Positions 14,664 through 25,990 are shown, numbered from the stretch's first letter. The stretch is DNA of 64,000 nucleotides from Lithospermum erythrorhizon (GCA_019722365.1 JADFUC010000892.1:186001-250000); one strand, 5' to 3'. Program-made: numbers and translations. The notes: generated by a model from the letters alone, not told the origin.

Positions 14664-17220
14664 ATGGTACTCTCTTCCTTCATCAAACCTTTTTTTCCCC
14701 CTCAATTTTCAATATTATATATATATATATATTTATAATTAAATTTATTATATAAATATAATATACAATGTGTATGTACTTATAGGCCTAAATAGGTGAT
14801 TTTTTGTTTCTTGTATTTATATATATATAATATAAGTGATGTGTATGTATAGCTAAATGGGTATTTTTTATTTTCTTGATTCTTTTTATATAGGTGAAGT
14901 ACTCAAAGGAGCCAGATAACTCAACCAAATGTATGATAAATACCCTTTTCTTTGTATTTTCTTATTCATTTGATTTTATTTTTGTTGATTTGATTTGGGT
15001 TTTTTTTTTGTTTTGGTTTTTGCAGCTTGCAAGGCAAGAGGGGCAGATCTTAGATGTCATTTTAAGGTTAGAATTTGGTTTATTTGATGATAATAATGTA
15101 TAAAGATTGAATCTTTTTTAGTTGTATTGTATTTTAAAGTAACTTAAGTTAGCTTACTTTGAATTTTGGATTTTGTGATGCATTTGATTTGTGAGAAATT
15201 TAGGTTAGTGAATAGTTTAGTGAGCATATGTTAGTGTGTGTGTGATTGTATTGCTTCCTATATTTCATAACAATTGTCCTGTTTGATTTTATTTGTTAAA
15301 ATTAACTATGTTTGTCGCCGTTTTTTTTGTACATATGAGCATTAGGAATTCTTCATAAACTGGATCATAGTTTAATTATTATAATGTGCCCTCCATCCTC
15401 GGGAGATTGTCCTATGTGATTTTAATGGTTAAAGTTAACAAACTTTGTAGCCTCGATTGGCATGTAACTTTTATTTGAATCTTGATTATCATGTTAATAA
15501 AGTACTTTACAAACACGAGCATTTTGATATATTGCCCAAAAAATATTATGCTCTCCATCTTAAAATCGTTGATTGCTTATAGAAAATTACTTTGAAATGG
15601 ATCTGTGAGATTCTCTTTTGTCCTTCATTAATTAGAGGTAATCAGTACACTTTTGCTTTGGATTGAAACTTTATAAAGACAAGTATGCAAAGAAAAAAAT
15701 AACTTTTGTTCTGAGCAATCGAGTAATTTGGGACAGAGAGAGTACAATATATATAAAAATACTTAAAATTCAAACAACCATTCATCAAAATACGAAGTTG
15801 GACCATCTTGTAAGGATTGATTTGAGTATTTCTAAACTTTTTAGTTTGAGTAGGATCTTTTTTGTAGTTTAATGAAAAAGTTTTCATAATATAATCTTGG
15901 TTTTAGTTTGAATAAGATACTTACTAATTTTTAATAATATACGAGTAATATTTTTGTAACCTGATAAAAAAAGCAGGGATCTGTTGCCTATCATGTAAAC
16001 AGACCTCTCGTATATGTCAGGGAAATGAACCGTGCATTGTTTTTGGGTGAACCTCTTGACATAGATATGATTTCTGGTTCAGTAAATGATGCTACATTAT
16101 CTGAAAATATGTATTTAGATGCGTAAAAGTTCATTCTTTTGCTATAGTTTTAACCTGATTAAAAAAGCAGGGGTTTGTTGCCGTTTTGTGAATAATCCTC
16201 TCGTATACCTCAGGGAAATAAATTGTTGCTTTGTTATTGGGTGAATCTCTTGAATGCATATGATGGAAGGTTCAGTAAACAATGGCACATTCTCTACTCA
16301 ATACGAGTGAATTGGTTTCTCATGATTTACTTCCTCCAGTTGCTTCTAACTTCATATTTTGTTAATGGCATAATTAAAACTCATGCTAGTAGAACGTGAA
16401 AATGTGATAGTTATGCAAATAGTGCCTTTTGGGGTTTAGTCCTTGGGGTTCCTTAAGTTCTGTTTTATTCATAACTGCTTTTGTTAATTTTTCCCAAATC
16501 TAAATTCACCGTCATTTTATCTTCTTCAGAACACTAGAGAGACTGCACATGCACTCAGGAAGATGCCTTTGGTGAAGGCCAAGAGGTACTTAGAGGATGT
16601 TCTTGCTCATAAGCAGGCCATCCCCTTTACTCGCTACTGTGGTGGTGTGGGTAGAACTGCCCAGGCTAAGAACAGACACTCCAATGGACAGGGGCGCTGG
16701 CCGGCGAAATCTGCCAAGTTCATTCTGGATCTCCTGAAGAATGCTGAAAGTAATGCCGAGGTAATATGTTCATCTATTTAAATTATTTAGTTCTAGCATC
16801 AATGTAAAATGATTCTCCTAACATTACTTGAACTGCTTGCAGGTTAAAGGCTTAGATGTGGATGCTCTCTACATATCTCACATTCAGGTTAACCAAGCCC
16901 AAAAGCAAAGGCGTAGGACTTACCGTGCTCACGGAAGAATCAACCGTACGTCTAACTTCTGTTTTCTCCTCCCCTTAATAATCTCTTCAGTTTTAACTTA
17001 TATCGCTTCATTTGTTCGTGCAGCATACATGTCCCACCCTTGCCATATTGAATTGACCCTGTCAGAGAAAGAAGAGCCAGTCAAGAAAGAGGTAAGCTAG
17101 ACTAGGCTGTTGAAAATATATCAATTATAATTAGGAGTTTATTATTTAACTAACTACATGTTAACATGTTGCTTTTTTGTTTTGTAGCCCGAGTCCCAGT
17201 TGGCTGCAAGGAAGGCTTGA
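14664..17220 (+). CDS. RPL17: 60S ribosomal protein L17 (uL22 family)
   Basis: Cytosolic large-subunit protein of the uL22 family, which lines the exit tunnel. Seven coding exons: 14664-14666, 14894-14930, 15026-15066, 16530-16760, 16843-16945, 17024-17091 and 17188-17220; they join in frame to 171 residues, the usual length. The protein starts [19 protein letters not shown], continues through [40 protein letters not shown] and [20 protein letters not shown], and ends in ESQLAARKA. The first coding exon consists solely of the ATG, followed at once by a GT donor. Intron 3 (15067-16529) is much longer than the others and holds a duplicated snoRNA-like sequence. Confidence 0.96.
15960..16099 (+). 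ncRNA. Candidate H/ACA snoRNA, copy 1 (RPL17 intron 3)
   Basis: About 140 nt that can fold as hairpin - H box - hairpin - ACA. The 5' hairpin has lower stem CCTGA (15960-15964) / TCAGG (16017-16021) and upper stem TCTGTT / AACAGA, separated by an internal loop suited to a pseudouridylation pocket. The hinge has AAATGA (16023-16028), matching the ANANNA H box. The 3' hairpin has upper stem TGAACC (16048-16053) / GGTTCA (16076-16081) and lower stem GCAT / ATGC. ACA follows at 16094-16096, 3 nt before the presumed end. The intron of a ribosomal-protein gene is a known snoRNA setting. No target RNA was assigned. Confidence 0.55.
16154..16292 (+). ncRNA. Candidate H/ACA snoRNA, copy 2 (RPL17 intron 3)
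   Basis: Tandem paralog of the preceding element, 194 bp downstream. The 5' hairpin keeps the CCTGA (16154-16158) / TCAGG (16210-16214) lower stem. The hinge reads AAATAA (16216-16221), again fitting ANANNA. In the 3' hairpin the upper stem is TGAATC / GGTTCA, where a C-to-T change is tolerated as a G-U pair. The lower stem ATTGTT (16222-16227) / AACAAT (16278-16283) is perfectly complementary. ACA lies at 16287-16289. Retention of pairing despite diverged loops supports selection on structure rather than random duplication. Confidence 0.52.
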
Positions 17221-18264
17221 AGTTTAGGGGCTTAAGTTATTTTTGATCTGTTAATCTTCTGCATAATAGACCAATTGCGAAATTTGGAAATGTTATATAC
17301 AATGTCACAATTTTGTGTTTTATGGTTTCACTTGTCGGATTTTTATTTTAATTCTATTTTTAATGATTTTAGTTGAGTAGAAAAAAATGGGTGCAATGCT
17401 TAATTCAACTTTATGTTAAGATTTTTTACCTAGTGAACTACCTAGTTGTAATTTTAAAAGTATTTGGAGTGATCATGTAGCTAACTTGCTATATTTTGTT
17501 GATCGATGACATAATCATGGTTATTGCTTATCCTATTCTTTATTTTTGGGTCACCCTCCCTTATCTACCTGCTTCATTTTTTGTCATTCTTGTTTGAGAG
17601 AAGAAAATGCTACATAACTCATTGCCAACAATAAGATCCTAAAACTTGTCTATTTTCTTCTCCCAAATTAGGATGAGCACAAACATGAGATATTGCTCGC
17701 CTCTCTTCTCTTATTGACAATGACAATGATGATGGTAACAGAAGTTCCAGGGTCTGAATTGTTTGAAACAGCAATGGGATTGTAGCTTGCATCTCTCATG
17801 TTGCTCTCACTAATGCGGTCAGCTCACAGGGACATTGCCTCTGCAGCCAACACAAGAACTGCTTTTAGTTACCATATTCAATTGATGCAAACCGTCTATT
17901 ATTACGTAGATAAGGATGCGTCTTATCGTACGTAGATGGTGGAGTTTGGTGACTTGGACTGTCCTGGCTGGATACCATCAAAGGAGTTAGTTCCATGGTG
18001 TTCCCAGAGAGTCGATGGTTTAAGCTTGTTAATGGCTCTTTTATTACAAGGAAAACTAGAAGGAAAAAAGTTGGTTCTAAATCTTCTCACTATGTTTCAA
18101 ATATGGTGCTTGCCATTGCCGCACAAAGCATGTCTACAAGTCTCTCTCAATTGGATCTAAATTGATAGTTCGATAAGTTTGGTGGCGTCGATAGAAAACT
18201 TCATGAGAAGATGCTTAGTTTTATTTTTCTTTGGAAAGCATATTACATTTTGTTGGTAGCATTT

Positions 18265-18870
18265 ACTCTAACTATTTTTTGTTGGAGACATATCTGTTTT
18301 TTGTAATACTACTAATGATGCTTTCTTTTATCACTAATTTTTTAAACGACTACTCTAACTCTGCCTCACTAATTTTTTTTAAAAAAGAAAAAACTCAATT
18401 TGAATGAAATGGAATGAACTTACCAAAAATATATATTCTATTTTCTTTGATAACAACACTCTAGCTTATTTTTGTTGGGCAATGTCACATTTTTGTATCT
18501 TGTGTCGTACTCTTTGCTCATTAATTTTTTAAAAAAACTCAATTTGAATGAAATACTGGAATAGACTTACCAAAAATATATATTCACTTTCTTTATTAAC
18601 TTACTCACAACTATTTTTTGTTTGGAGACATATACATTTTTTATATCTGTGTCATCTTTTCTTTGCTCGGCCCCAATTTTTAAAAAAACTCAATTTGAAT
18701 GAAATGGAATGAACTTACCAAAAATATATATTCAGCTTTCTTTGATAACACTTACTACTTATTTTTTTGTTGGAGGCATGCTCACATTTTTTGTAATATT
18801 AGTCCGCTAATTTTTCTTTTAAGCTCAACTTGAATAAAATGGGATGAACTTACCAAAAATATACACTACA
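18265..18870 (+). repeat. Four-copy tandem repeat, unit about 135-151 bp
   Basis: The word ACTCAATTTGAATGAAAT starts at 18393, 18537 and 18688, with a diverged form at 18823, giving spacings of 144, 151 and 135 bp. Each copy also carries TTACCAAAAATATA, a T-rich stretch with TTTTTGTTGGAGRCAT-type sequence, and CTTTGCTC/CTAATTTTT. Divergence between copies suggests an old array. Confidence 0.88.
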
Positions 18871-19634
18871 CCAGTACACAACATATCAAAATGATGAAAA
18901 GATGACGTTGATCCACATTTAAAAACCTGAAGCCAAATTAGGGTAAATTGCATGTATGCCTTTTTTTAAAAGTTACACAATTGCATCCTATCCCTCGTTT
19001 ATAAAGTCTTTTTGGCCAACACCGCGGCTTGAATTGTTACGTAATTTTGTGTGTAATGATCGTAAGAACTATCATGTTGGACGGACAGCCAAACAATTGT
19101 TTGAGGCAGCACTAACGCAATTTTAAACAGTTTAAAATGATTGTACATACACGGCACCACAGAAAAGAATAAGACATAATTTTAAAGTATTTTCACGTAA
19201 TTAAAATAATATCACTGCTTTTTTTAACTAGCATCTATCGCTCTACTAAAGCTTTCTGTAACCTCTTCCCCCCACCCCCCGCCACACCTGCGAGCCTTTA
19301 TCGTTCCTGAGTTGGGACCTGATGTGAATCATAATTAATGAGCTGGCACCAATAGGGCAGAGTTTAGGACCTGCAACCATTTTCATTGTCTATGCTTTGT
19401 ACATATAGCTAGTACTAGCGTACATCAGAATTAATTAGACCATTTTTTAAACTCTCTTTAAATTATTTCCTTTGAGATGTAAGTACCTACCTACCTTGCC
19501 TAATTTTTGATGGAGTTGATAATAGTTATCGATCAAAGACTGATTACATAAGAATATTAGCTAGAATTTGGAATAATATAAATAGAATTTGGATGAGTTG
19601 GATAATAGTTATCAACCAGTTGCCTCAACTTTCG

Positions 19635-19865
19635 AAGGTGGGAGGGGGCTGTGGGGTGGGTGAGCTCAGTGGTGGAGTCGGGGCTACAATGGGGTGGTGA
19701 GGCGTGGTGGTGGGTGGGGTAGGGGACCTGTGGAGTGGAGGCAGTGGTGGGGGTGGTGAATTCGGGCTGTGGGGTGGAGGCAGTGGTGGGGGAGTGATGG
19801 AGTGGGGCTGTGGGGTGGTAGAGAGGTAGGGGCAGGAGGGTTGGGTGGGGGTAGAGGCGGCATGG
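19635..19865 (+). repeat. G-rich (GGTGGGG-type) low-complexity tract
   Basis: About 230 bp of plus-strand sequence made of short runs of G separated by T, A or C, with a partly repeated ~45 bp unit (GGCTGTGGGGTGGAGGCAG and variants). The minus strand reads as a Pro/Thr/His-rich open frame only because of this composition. Many closely spaced G3-G5 runs give strong G-quadruplex potential. Confidence 0.8.
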
Positions 19866-20498
19866 TTTAAAGAAAAAAATGGTGGGGTTTATTCCCAAAT
19901 TATGCTTAAAAAAATTAAAATGTATGTCGCTGGTTCCTACTAATATAATTCTTTGAGGGCAGAATCATCGTTTTAAGTATGAGATAATATAATCGTTTCG
20001 TGTTTTCATTTTACATTTTTATATTGTGAGAATAACGTTATGAGTTTAAATAACATAATTTAAAGAATTATGGTAAGTTATTTTATTTATGTATTTTAGT
20101 AGAAAATTAAAGAATCTAGGTGACTTACTGAGATAGGAAAGAATTGTATAGGGCCTGCTTTAGGGCAGAGATGAATAAGTATAAGTGACGTAGAAAATTA
20201 TGCGATAGTTCGAGGGGTGTGTCGATAAAAGCGCTTTATAAAGGTTACATCAGACCCTTTATTCTCTTATTTATGCAACCAGTACGAGTTGCTTGCAAGA
20301 GAACAAGGGGAAGGAGAAGCAAACTAGTACTCCATAACACAACATAGATGATGACCTAGGGAACAATGAGAGGCTACTGAAAACTTTTTTCAGAATCTGC
20401 TTAAAAACAGCCAAGGACACCCGAAGATCAAGAAAGGTTAATTTAACCACATGGAATCTTTAGCTCTAGCTCTGGAAAGGAATTGAATGATATGTCAA

Positions 20499-23400
20499 TC
20501 AATCACTATTGTCAGCATCTGTAATTGACTCTTCTTTCTGGTCGCATTCTAGCTCAACCTCATTGATTACCGGATATGAATACTCGGATTTAGTGTCTTC
20601 CGCATCATCTTCACAAACCTCTTTCTGCTCGCCTTCCAGCTCAACCTCATTGGCTACCGGGTATGAACACTCGGATTTAGTGTCTTCTGCGTCATCTTTA
20701 CAAGCCTCTTTCTGCTCATCTTCCAGCTCAACCTCCTTGGTTACCAGGTATGAACTCTCGGATTTAGTGTCTTCTGCGTCATCTTCACAAGCCTCTTTCT
20801 GCTCGCCTTCCAGCTCAACTTCGTCGGTTACTGGGTTTAAACCTTCAGATGTGGCGCCTTCTTCAACTTTTACATCCTCGTTCTGGTTGCCTTCTAACTC
20901 TACCTCATCAGCAACCAAACAAAAACCTTTAGAAGCAATATCCTCTCCATCTTCACCAGCCTCTTTCTGGCAGTCCAACTCAACGTCATTGATACCTGGA
21001 GCTGAATCTCTAGATGCAGTACATTCAACAACTTTGCCATCCTCTTCTGTTGGATTTATTTCTTTCGTAGCCTGCATGGTCTGGGTAGAAGGTTTACTAA
21101 CAGTGTTCTGCTCGAGCAGAAGGGTTAGGTGTTTTTTTCCATTCCTATGTGTCTCCATTATTTTCTCACTAAAGGCTCCTATCTGACACATCTCACACCA
21201 AAACTTGAAGTTAATCTGCTTTCGGGTCCTTCTGGTTTCACAAGCTTGTGCATTGTTCTTCAAAGTTCGGTCTAACTTCCGACTTCTAACGACTACCCGG
21301 TCACTTTTAGCCTCTGTTTTTTCCGAATTTGCTTCTGCTGGGACAGCAGCCTTTGGCTTCTTAGATTCTGCAATATATACTCCTTTCCCTAAGCATGGAG
21401 AGTTAGGGATTTGGGGAAGTTTATTGGGCATGGGATTCGTCTTTGGGTATAAACCAATGCTAAAATTCTTCCCATTCTTTCTCAAGCCAGCCTCCTTTGC
21501 CTTGTGTCTTTTTCCTTGTAGGTGTTCATTAAGAGCTCGCTCACTTGTAGAACTAACTTGACATAGAGCACAACTCCACTCTTCTTTCACTTTTTTATTT
21601 GAAGAAGAACCGGCTGGTGTAATCTCACTGGTGCCAACAGGCATAAAGACCTCCTCAGCTTTTCGTTTGGCACTGACAGTCGGCAAGACCTCAGCTTTCC
21701 GAATCATACCAGAACATTTTTCTTCAGGCTTAGCCTGCAATTGCATACTCAACAAGGGTATATAAAGTATATAAACATCCGCTTCAAGAGCTTTACCTAG
21801 CCATTAACAGAGAGAACACAAAGAATCCTCAACAATCTCCAGATGCATAGCATCATTATGCAATCTTCTTCAATACTTTTACTTCACTACAAGAAATCTC
21901 ATCAGCCACATGTGATCCATAACGATGATACATATGTGGTCACATATATGAACATACAAACATATATAAGCACAACAGAGATGCGCCCAAATATCCTGAT
22001 CGGCATAGTAGATCGTAAGGCTTCTACCAGATAATCAGACGCAATAAAAAAAAGTGTAATTCACATGGAAGTTTTTACTTCAACATCAAAGAACTGAAAA
22101 GATTCTTAAAATCACAGGTTCTCTAATTAATAGAAATACTAAAATATTCTTCACACAAAAAATGAAGTTCAGAGACTCACCAGGAAAATAATTTTTTGTT
22201 TCTCTTTAACAGTATCTGATGGTGTGACAAACTCCAAATTCCTTGGTTCAGAAACCCTCTCTGATGATGTTTCACGCCTTCCAAATTCGTGCCTAACTAA
22301 TAGAGACATGTCAGTCCTTTCTTCATGGGTACTTCTGTCCATTTTTTGAGGCGGTGGCAGAGCTGGAAAATCTTTCGGCGCAACAATCATTGATTTCAGA
22401 TGAGATGTATAAAAAGAGCCATCACCCCCTCTTTGCATTGCTAATTCTCTTTCAATCATCAACTCCCTCCTCACCTCAGCTTCTAGTACACGCCTCCTTG
22501 CAATCTCCTCGGCAATTATTTCTTCCCTAATTCTTTCCTTCTCTATATGCCTCCATATAGCCTCATGCATTCCAATTGGGTGTCTATGGTGGTCATTCAC
22601 ATACTGGTAGCTCGGACCACCTATTTGAGGAGCCCCACCGTAAGCAGGGAACATATGGCCAGCTGAAATCAACATCATGAGGAAAATCAATAATTGTATA
22701 ACACTAAGTATGAATAAATTTAGATATACGAGTTATGATTGGTGAAGATCGAGAAAATGAAGATAAAATTTCCATAAAATAATTGGGTTAAATGACAAGC
22801 ACTAAGCAGAATTGTTTTCAGTTAATTTTGAAGCAATAGCTTAAGTTTGTAAAGCTTATAACTTTAAATGGAGAAACGACGAAATAAAAAAATCAATTAA
22901 CTTAATTTTACAGGAATCACTTAAAATTAAAAAAATTGCAACTTTAAATGGAGAAATAACAAGAGGAAAAAAACACTACTTTAATTTCAATGGCATTTCT
23001 TAACTGAAAAAGCTTGCAACTTTAAATGGAGAAATAACCAGAGAACAAAACCCATTAATTTAATTTTGAAATAAATCCCTGTAAATTAAAAATCTTGGAA
23101 CTTTAACTGGAGAAACAATAGCAAAATATATGAAAATTTTGAGCATTCAATTAAATGGAGAAACCTAGGGATGCTCTTAAAAAAGATTGCAACTTTAAAT
23201 GGAGAAACAATTATAGAATATATGGAAGATTAAGGATTCCATTAAAGAGAATTGTCAAAACACCAAAACCCATTAATTTAATTTTGACATAAACCCCTTG
23301 AAATTAAAAATCTTTACACTTTAAATGGAAAAACAATAACAGAATACACAGAAACATTAAAGAGAACTACCAGAAAACCAAAACCCATTATTTTAATTTA

Positions 23401-23849
23401 AAAATAAACCCCTTAAAATTAAAAATCTTGGCACTTCAAATGTTGAAACAATAACAGAATATATTGAAAATTAAAGAGAATTTCCAAAATACCAAAGCCC
23501 ACTAAAGAACTTTTAAGCAATCGCTTGAAAATAAAAAATCTTACAACTTTAAATGGAGAAACAATAAGAAAATATATGGAAAACTAAGGATTCATTAAAC
23601 AGAATTGCCAAAACACCAAAACCCACTAAATAAATTTTGAAATAAACCCCTTAATTTTAAAAATCTTGGCACTCTAAATGGAAAAAAATAAATATAAAAA
23701 AATTGAGGATTTAATTGAATTGGAACAAAATAAAAACCTGGACGAAGATGGTCTCTGAAGAATGAGAATTCCGGCACCGGAGGGGGTCTAGCCACCGTGG
23801 ACAAGTGGCGTTGGTGGTGGTTGAGAGGCGGCGGAGGGTTGGATTCCAT
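20499..23849 (-). CDS. U1-type (matrin-like) C2H2 zinc-finger protein with acidic repeat tail
   Basis: Probable nuclear RNA- or dsRNA-binding protein of unknown process. Exons 23849-23738, 22662-22181 and 21734-20499 join in frame to 609 residues. The start MESNPPPPLN leads into a Pro-rich N-terminus. Exon 2 encodes an Arg/Glu-rich probable coiled coil (EKERIREEIIAEEIARRRVL). Exon 3 has two U1-type fingers, CALCQVSSTSERALNEHLQG with KRH after it, and CEMCQIGAFSEKIMETHRNG with KKH after it. The C-terminal ~160 residues are five 27-29 residue acidic repeats plus a partial one (ELEGEQKEACEDDAEDTKSE type), exact 87-bp periods in the DNA for the last three. Intron 1 contains a minisatellite. Function beyond the finger class is not recognised. 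Confidence 0.85.
20510..20950 (-). repeat. Coding minisatellite, 87 bp unit (29 residues), in the zinc-finger gene
   Basis: The word CTTTCTGCTC recurs at 20621, 20708 and 20795 on the plus strand, exactly 87 bp apart. The encoded units share EL-E---QKEAC-DDAEDTKSE followed by a five-to-nine residue spacer ending EV. Two older, diverged units precede them. Multiples of 3 keep the frame, so copy number can change without breaking the protein. Confidence 0.88.
22830..23700 (-). repeat. Intronic minisatellite in intron 1 of the zinc-finger gene
   Basis: AACTTTAAATGGAGAAA-like words recur near 22860, 22938, 23010, 23099, 23190, 23309, 23424, 23541 and 23659, first about 75-90 bp and later about 115-118 bp apart. 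The longer unit also holds AACAATAACAGAATATATGG, CCAAAACCCATTAATTTAA and CCCCTTAAAATTAAAAATCT. Copies are diverged and the intron is otherwise AT-rich. Confidence 0.88.
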
Positions 23850-24402
23850 TTTCAAAGATATATTTATTTTGTTGTCAGCATTAACATTAAATATCAAGGT
23901 CGAACGGTGAGGTAGGTTCTCAACTGGGTAGATGAACAAGAGTCTACATCGTATTATGTAATAAGGACTTCGTATTTGTATTTTAACGTCGCCGAGAAGT
24001 CGATGCTGCTGTGATAATGGAGAGAGTATGATTGGATATTGTGTCGGTGAATGAAACTTTTACTTCTGGCGTTAATCTGAGGTTCGTATTTGTATTTTCT
24101 TTTTATTGATGCTCGTCATATTTTTTTAATTGTCGTTTTAATTCGTTTGTATATATATTTTCAGTAATAAATTAAAAATGATCGAAAAGATGTCGATTCG
24201 CCAATGTAGAATAATGATTAATTAGATATATTATCGGTTGGTTAATAGTTTAACAAGAAAGAATAGTTAAGAAAATATATTAGAATTGTGAAATTATAAT
24301 TTTCTACATTTAAACGATAAGTATTTTGAAATTAAAAAAAAGTAGGCTAGGAGGACAGCTGAAAAAATAAAGGGGTAGTAATTACAAATTACAAAAGTAG
24401 TA

Positions 24403-24636
24403 TTATTTCCAATCCAAAATTATTGTCGTTTTTAGAAATCGATGTGAAACTTTGACCATCAATTACTCTTAAACTATAATCTCAAAAATTATTTAAAAAA
24501 ATAAATATATGAAATTATTTTTAAAATTATCTAACTATATAGATGTTATATTTATTAAAATAATGAATAATTTAATGTAATTGATGGTTAAAAGTACCTA
24601 TCGATTTTAGCAGTAATTATTTTTTATTGAAGGGAG
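24403..24636. mobile_element. Stowaway-like MITE flanked by TA
   Basis: The left arm (TTATTTCCAATCCAAAATTA, then TTGTCG, ATCGATG and ACCATCAATTA) is the imperfect reverse complement of the right arm (TAATTGATGGT, CGATTTTAGCAGTAATTA, TTGAAGGGAG). Both ends abut TA (24401-24402 and 24637-24638), the Stowaway target site. The right end GGGAG matches the usual CTCCC terminus. No transposase is present, as expected for a MITE. Confidence 0.7.
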
Positions 24637-25424
24637 TATTAAATTCTAATATAACTATAGAGCATGAGCGACAATAAACAACATTGAATTATCTGACACT
24701 ATTGCATTGGTTTGGATTTGACTCCAAATTCACGTGATCCTGAAAATTCAACAATGGAGACATAAAATCCCACATAATATAGGAAATGCTCATTTAATAA
24801 GACTTGAACTAGAGACTTTTAATGGAAACATTAATTAAAAATCATTAAACTATTAAGTTATTGGTGATTTTATATTTGTATAAATGATTGTTTAAACTAA
24901 AATTATTATAATCCATGTATATATATTTTCTATTTTTGTTATTCATAAAGTAGAGGCGATCATTAATTTTTAAAATGAGATTATGAAATGTAAAAAGGAT
25001 AAAAATATAAAGATAATCAAAAGTTACTACTTTTATTCAAACTAATATTTTGATATTTAGTATACAAAATCACTTATATTGATACATGCGTAATTTTATT
25101 ATATTTCATTAATATAATGATATTGAATGAGGGTGATCAAGTAAAATAATTTTAGATTTTTTAGACGTAAGTGATGCTAAAGTAATTGTCATTCTTTTAT
25201 TCATTAAATACAATATATAACTATATAAGGTAACAAATGTATTTTTTTTAATTCTTTATTACAAAAAATTGTTGTCATAAATAGAATTAGTGTAGTCAAA
25301 AGTGAGACAACCTTACGATATGAATAAACTTAAAAATTCCCAACATCCCAAACATTTTCTACCTCATATTATTACTTCTCGTAAAAGAAAAAAAAATGAA
25401 TATATCAAAATGACGGTGTTGCCT

Positions 25425-25990
25425 CTGAAACACCAAGAATAAAAAAAAATTACTCCGTATATACTTTCTTGCTATTTTTTCTCTGGTTAAATTTACAAAT
25501 TAAGATTTCATATAAATTGACAACTTTATTTAAATACCAAAATATAAAAAATACGTACTAAATACATTCTTGCTTCTTATGCTCTCTCTCCAGTCTCCAC
25601 TAGTACTTCCGAAACACCTCATATACAAGCGTTCCAATTTTCTCTACCCCACATTATTATCTCTCACCCAAAGAGGAAAGAAAACTCAAATTTATGTCTG
25701 AATAAAAACCATAATCATATATTCATATTCAGATTAGATTGAACACTAAGAAATTGGAAAAAATAATATTGTTGCCCCTTTTGGTCTTATTAAATTTTCG
25801 AATTAGAATTTCATATAAAGTTAACAATTTTTTGAAACACCAAGAAATAAATTAAAAGAGACATATCTTGCTCCTTTTGCTCTCATTAAATTTTCTTATT
25901 AGAATTCCATATAAATTGATAACATTTTGAAACACCAACAAAAAAAGATATATTCTTGATCCTTTTGCTCTGATCAAATCTTCGAATCAA
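25425..25990 (+). repeat. Degenerate tandem repeat upstream of the eIFiso4G relic, unit about 95 bp
   Basis: TTTGAAACACCAAgAAA-type words (about 25425, 25833, 25928) alternate with TTGCTCCTTTTGCTCTCATT, AATTTTCGAATTAGAATTTC and CATATAAATTGA-AAC. The best pair is 95 bp apart. It ends about 60 bp before the ATG at 26051. Confidence 0.7.

Larger units (their letters stand above)
17221..20498. other. Intergenic region, repeat-rich, with an uninterpretable gene-like patch
   Basis: After the RPL17 3' end, about 17690-18165 has a coding-like composition with short open frames that I could not match to a family; it may be a gene relic. Then come a four-copy ~145 bp tandem array (18265-18870) and a G-rich tract (19635-19865), listed separately. 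The rest is AT-rich. Confidence 0.55.

Noticed and set aside
19557..19898. 113-residue Pro/Thr/His-rich open frame on the minus strand
   Set aside because: Open only because the G-rich tract lacks A/T-rich stop codons on that strand; no start context, domain or splice partners.
20509..21186. 225-residue Ser-rich open frame on the plus strand
   Set aside because: It is the antisense shadow of the acidic repeat exon of the zinc-finger gene, whose minus-strand frame has fingers and splice-compatible neighbours.
22830..23700. Regular repeats and spacers resembling a CRISPR array
   Set aside because: Repeats are diverged, units vary in length, there are no cas genes, and the region is an intron of a plant gene.
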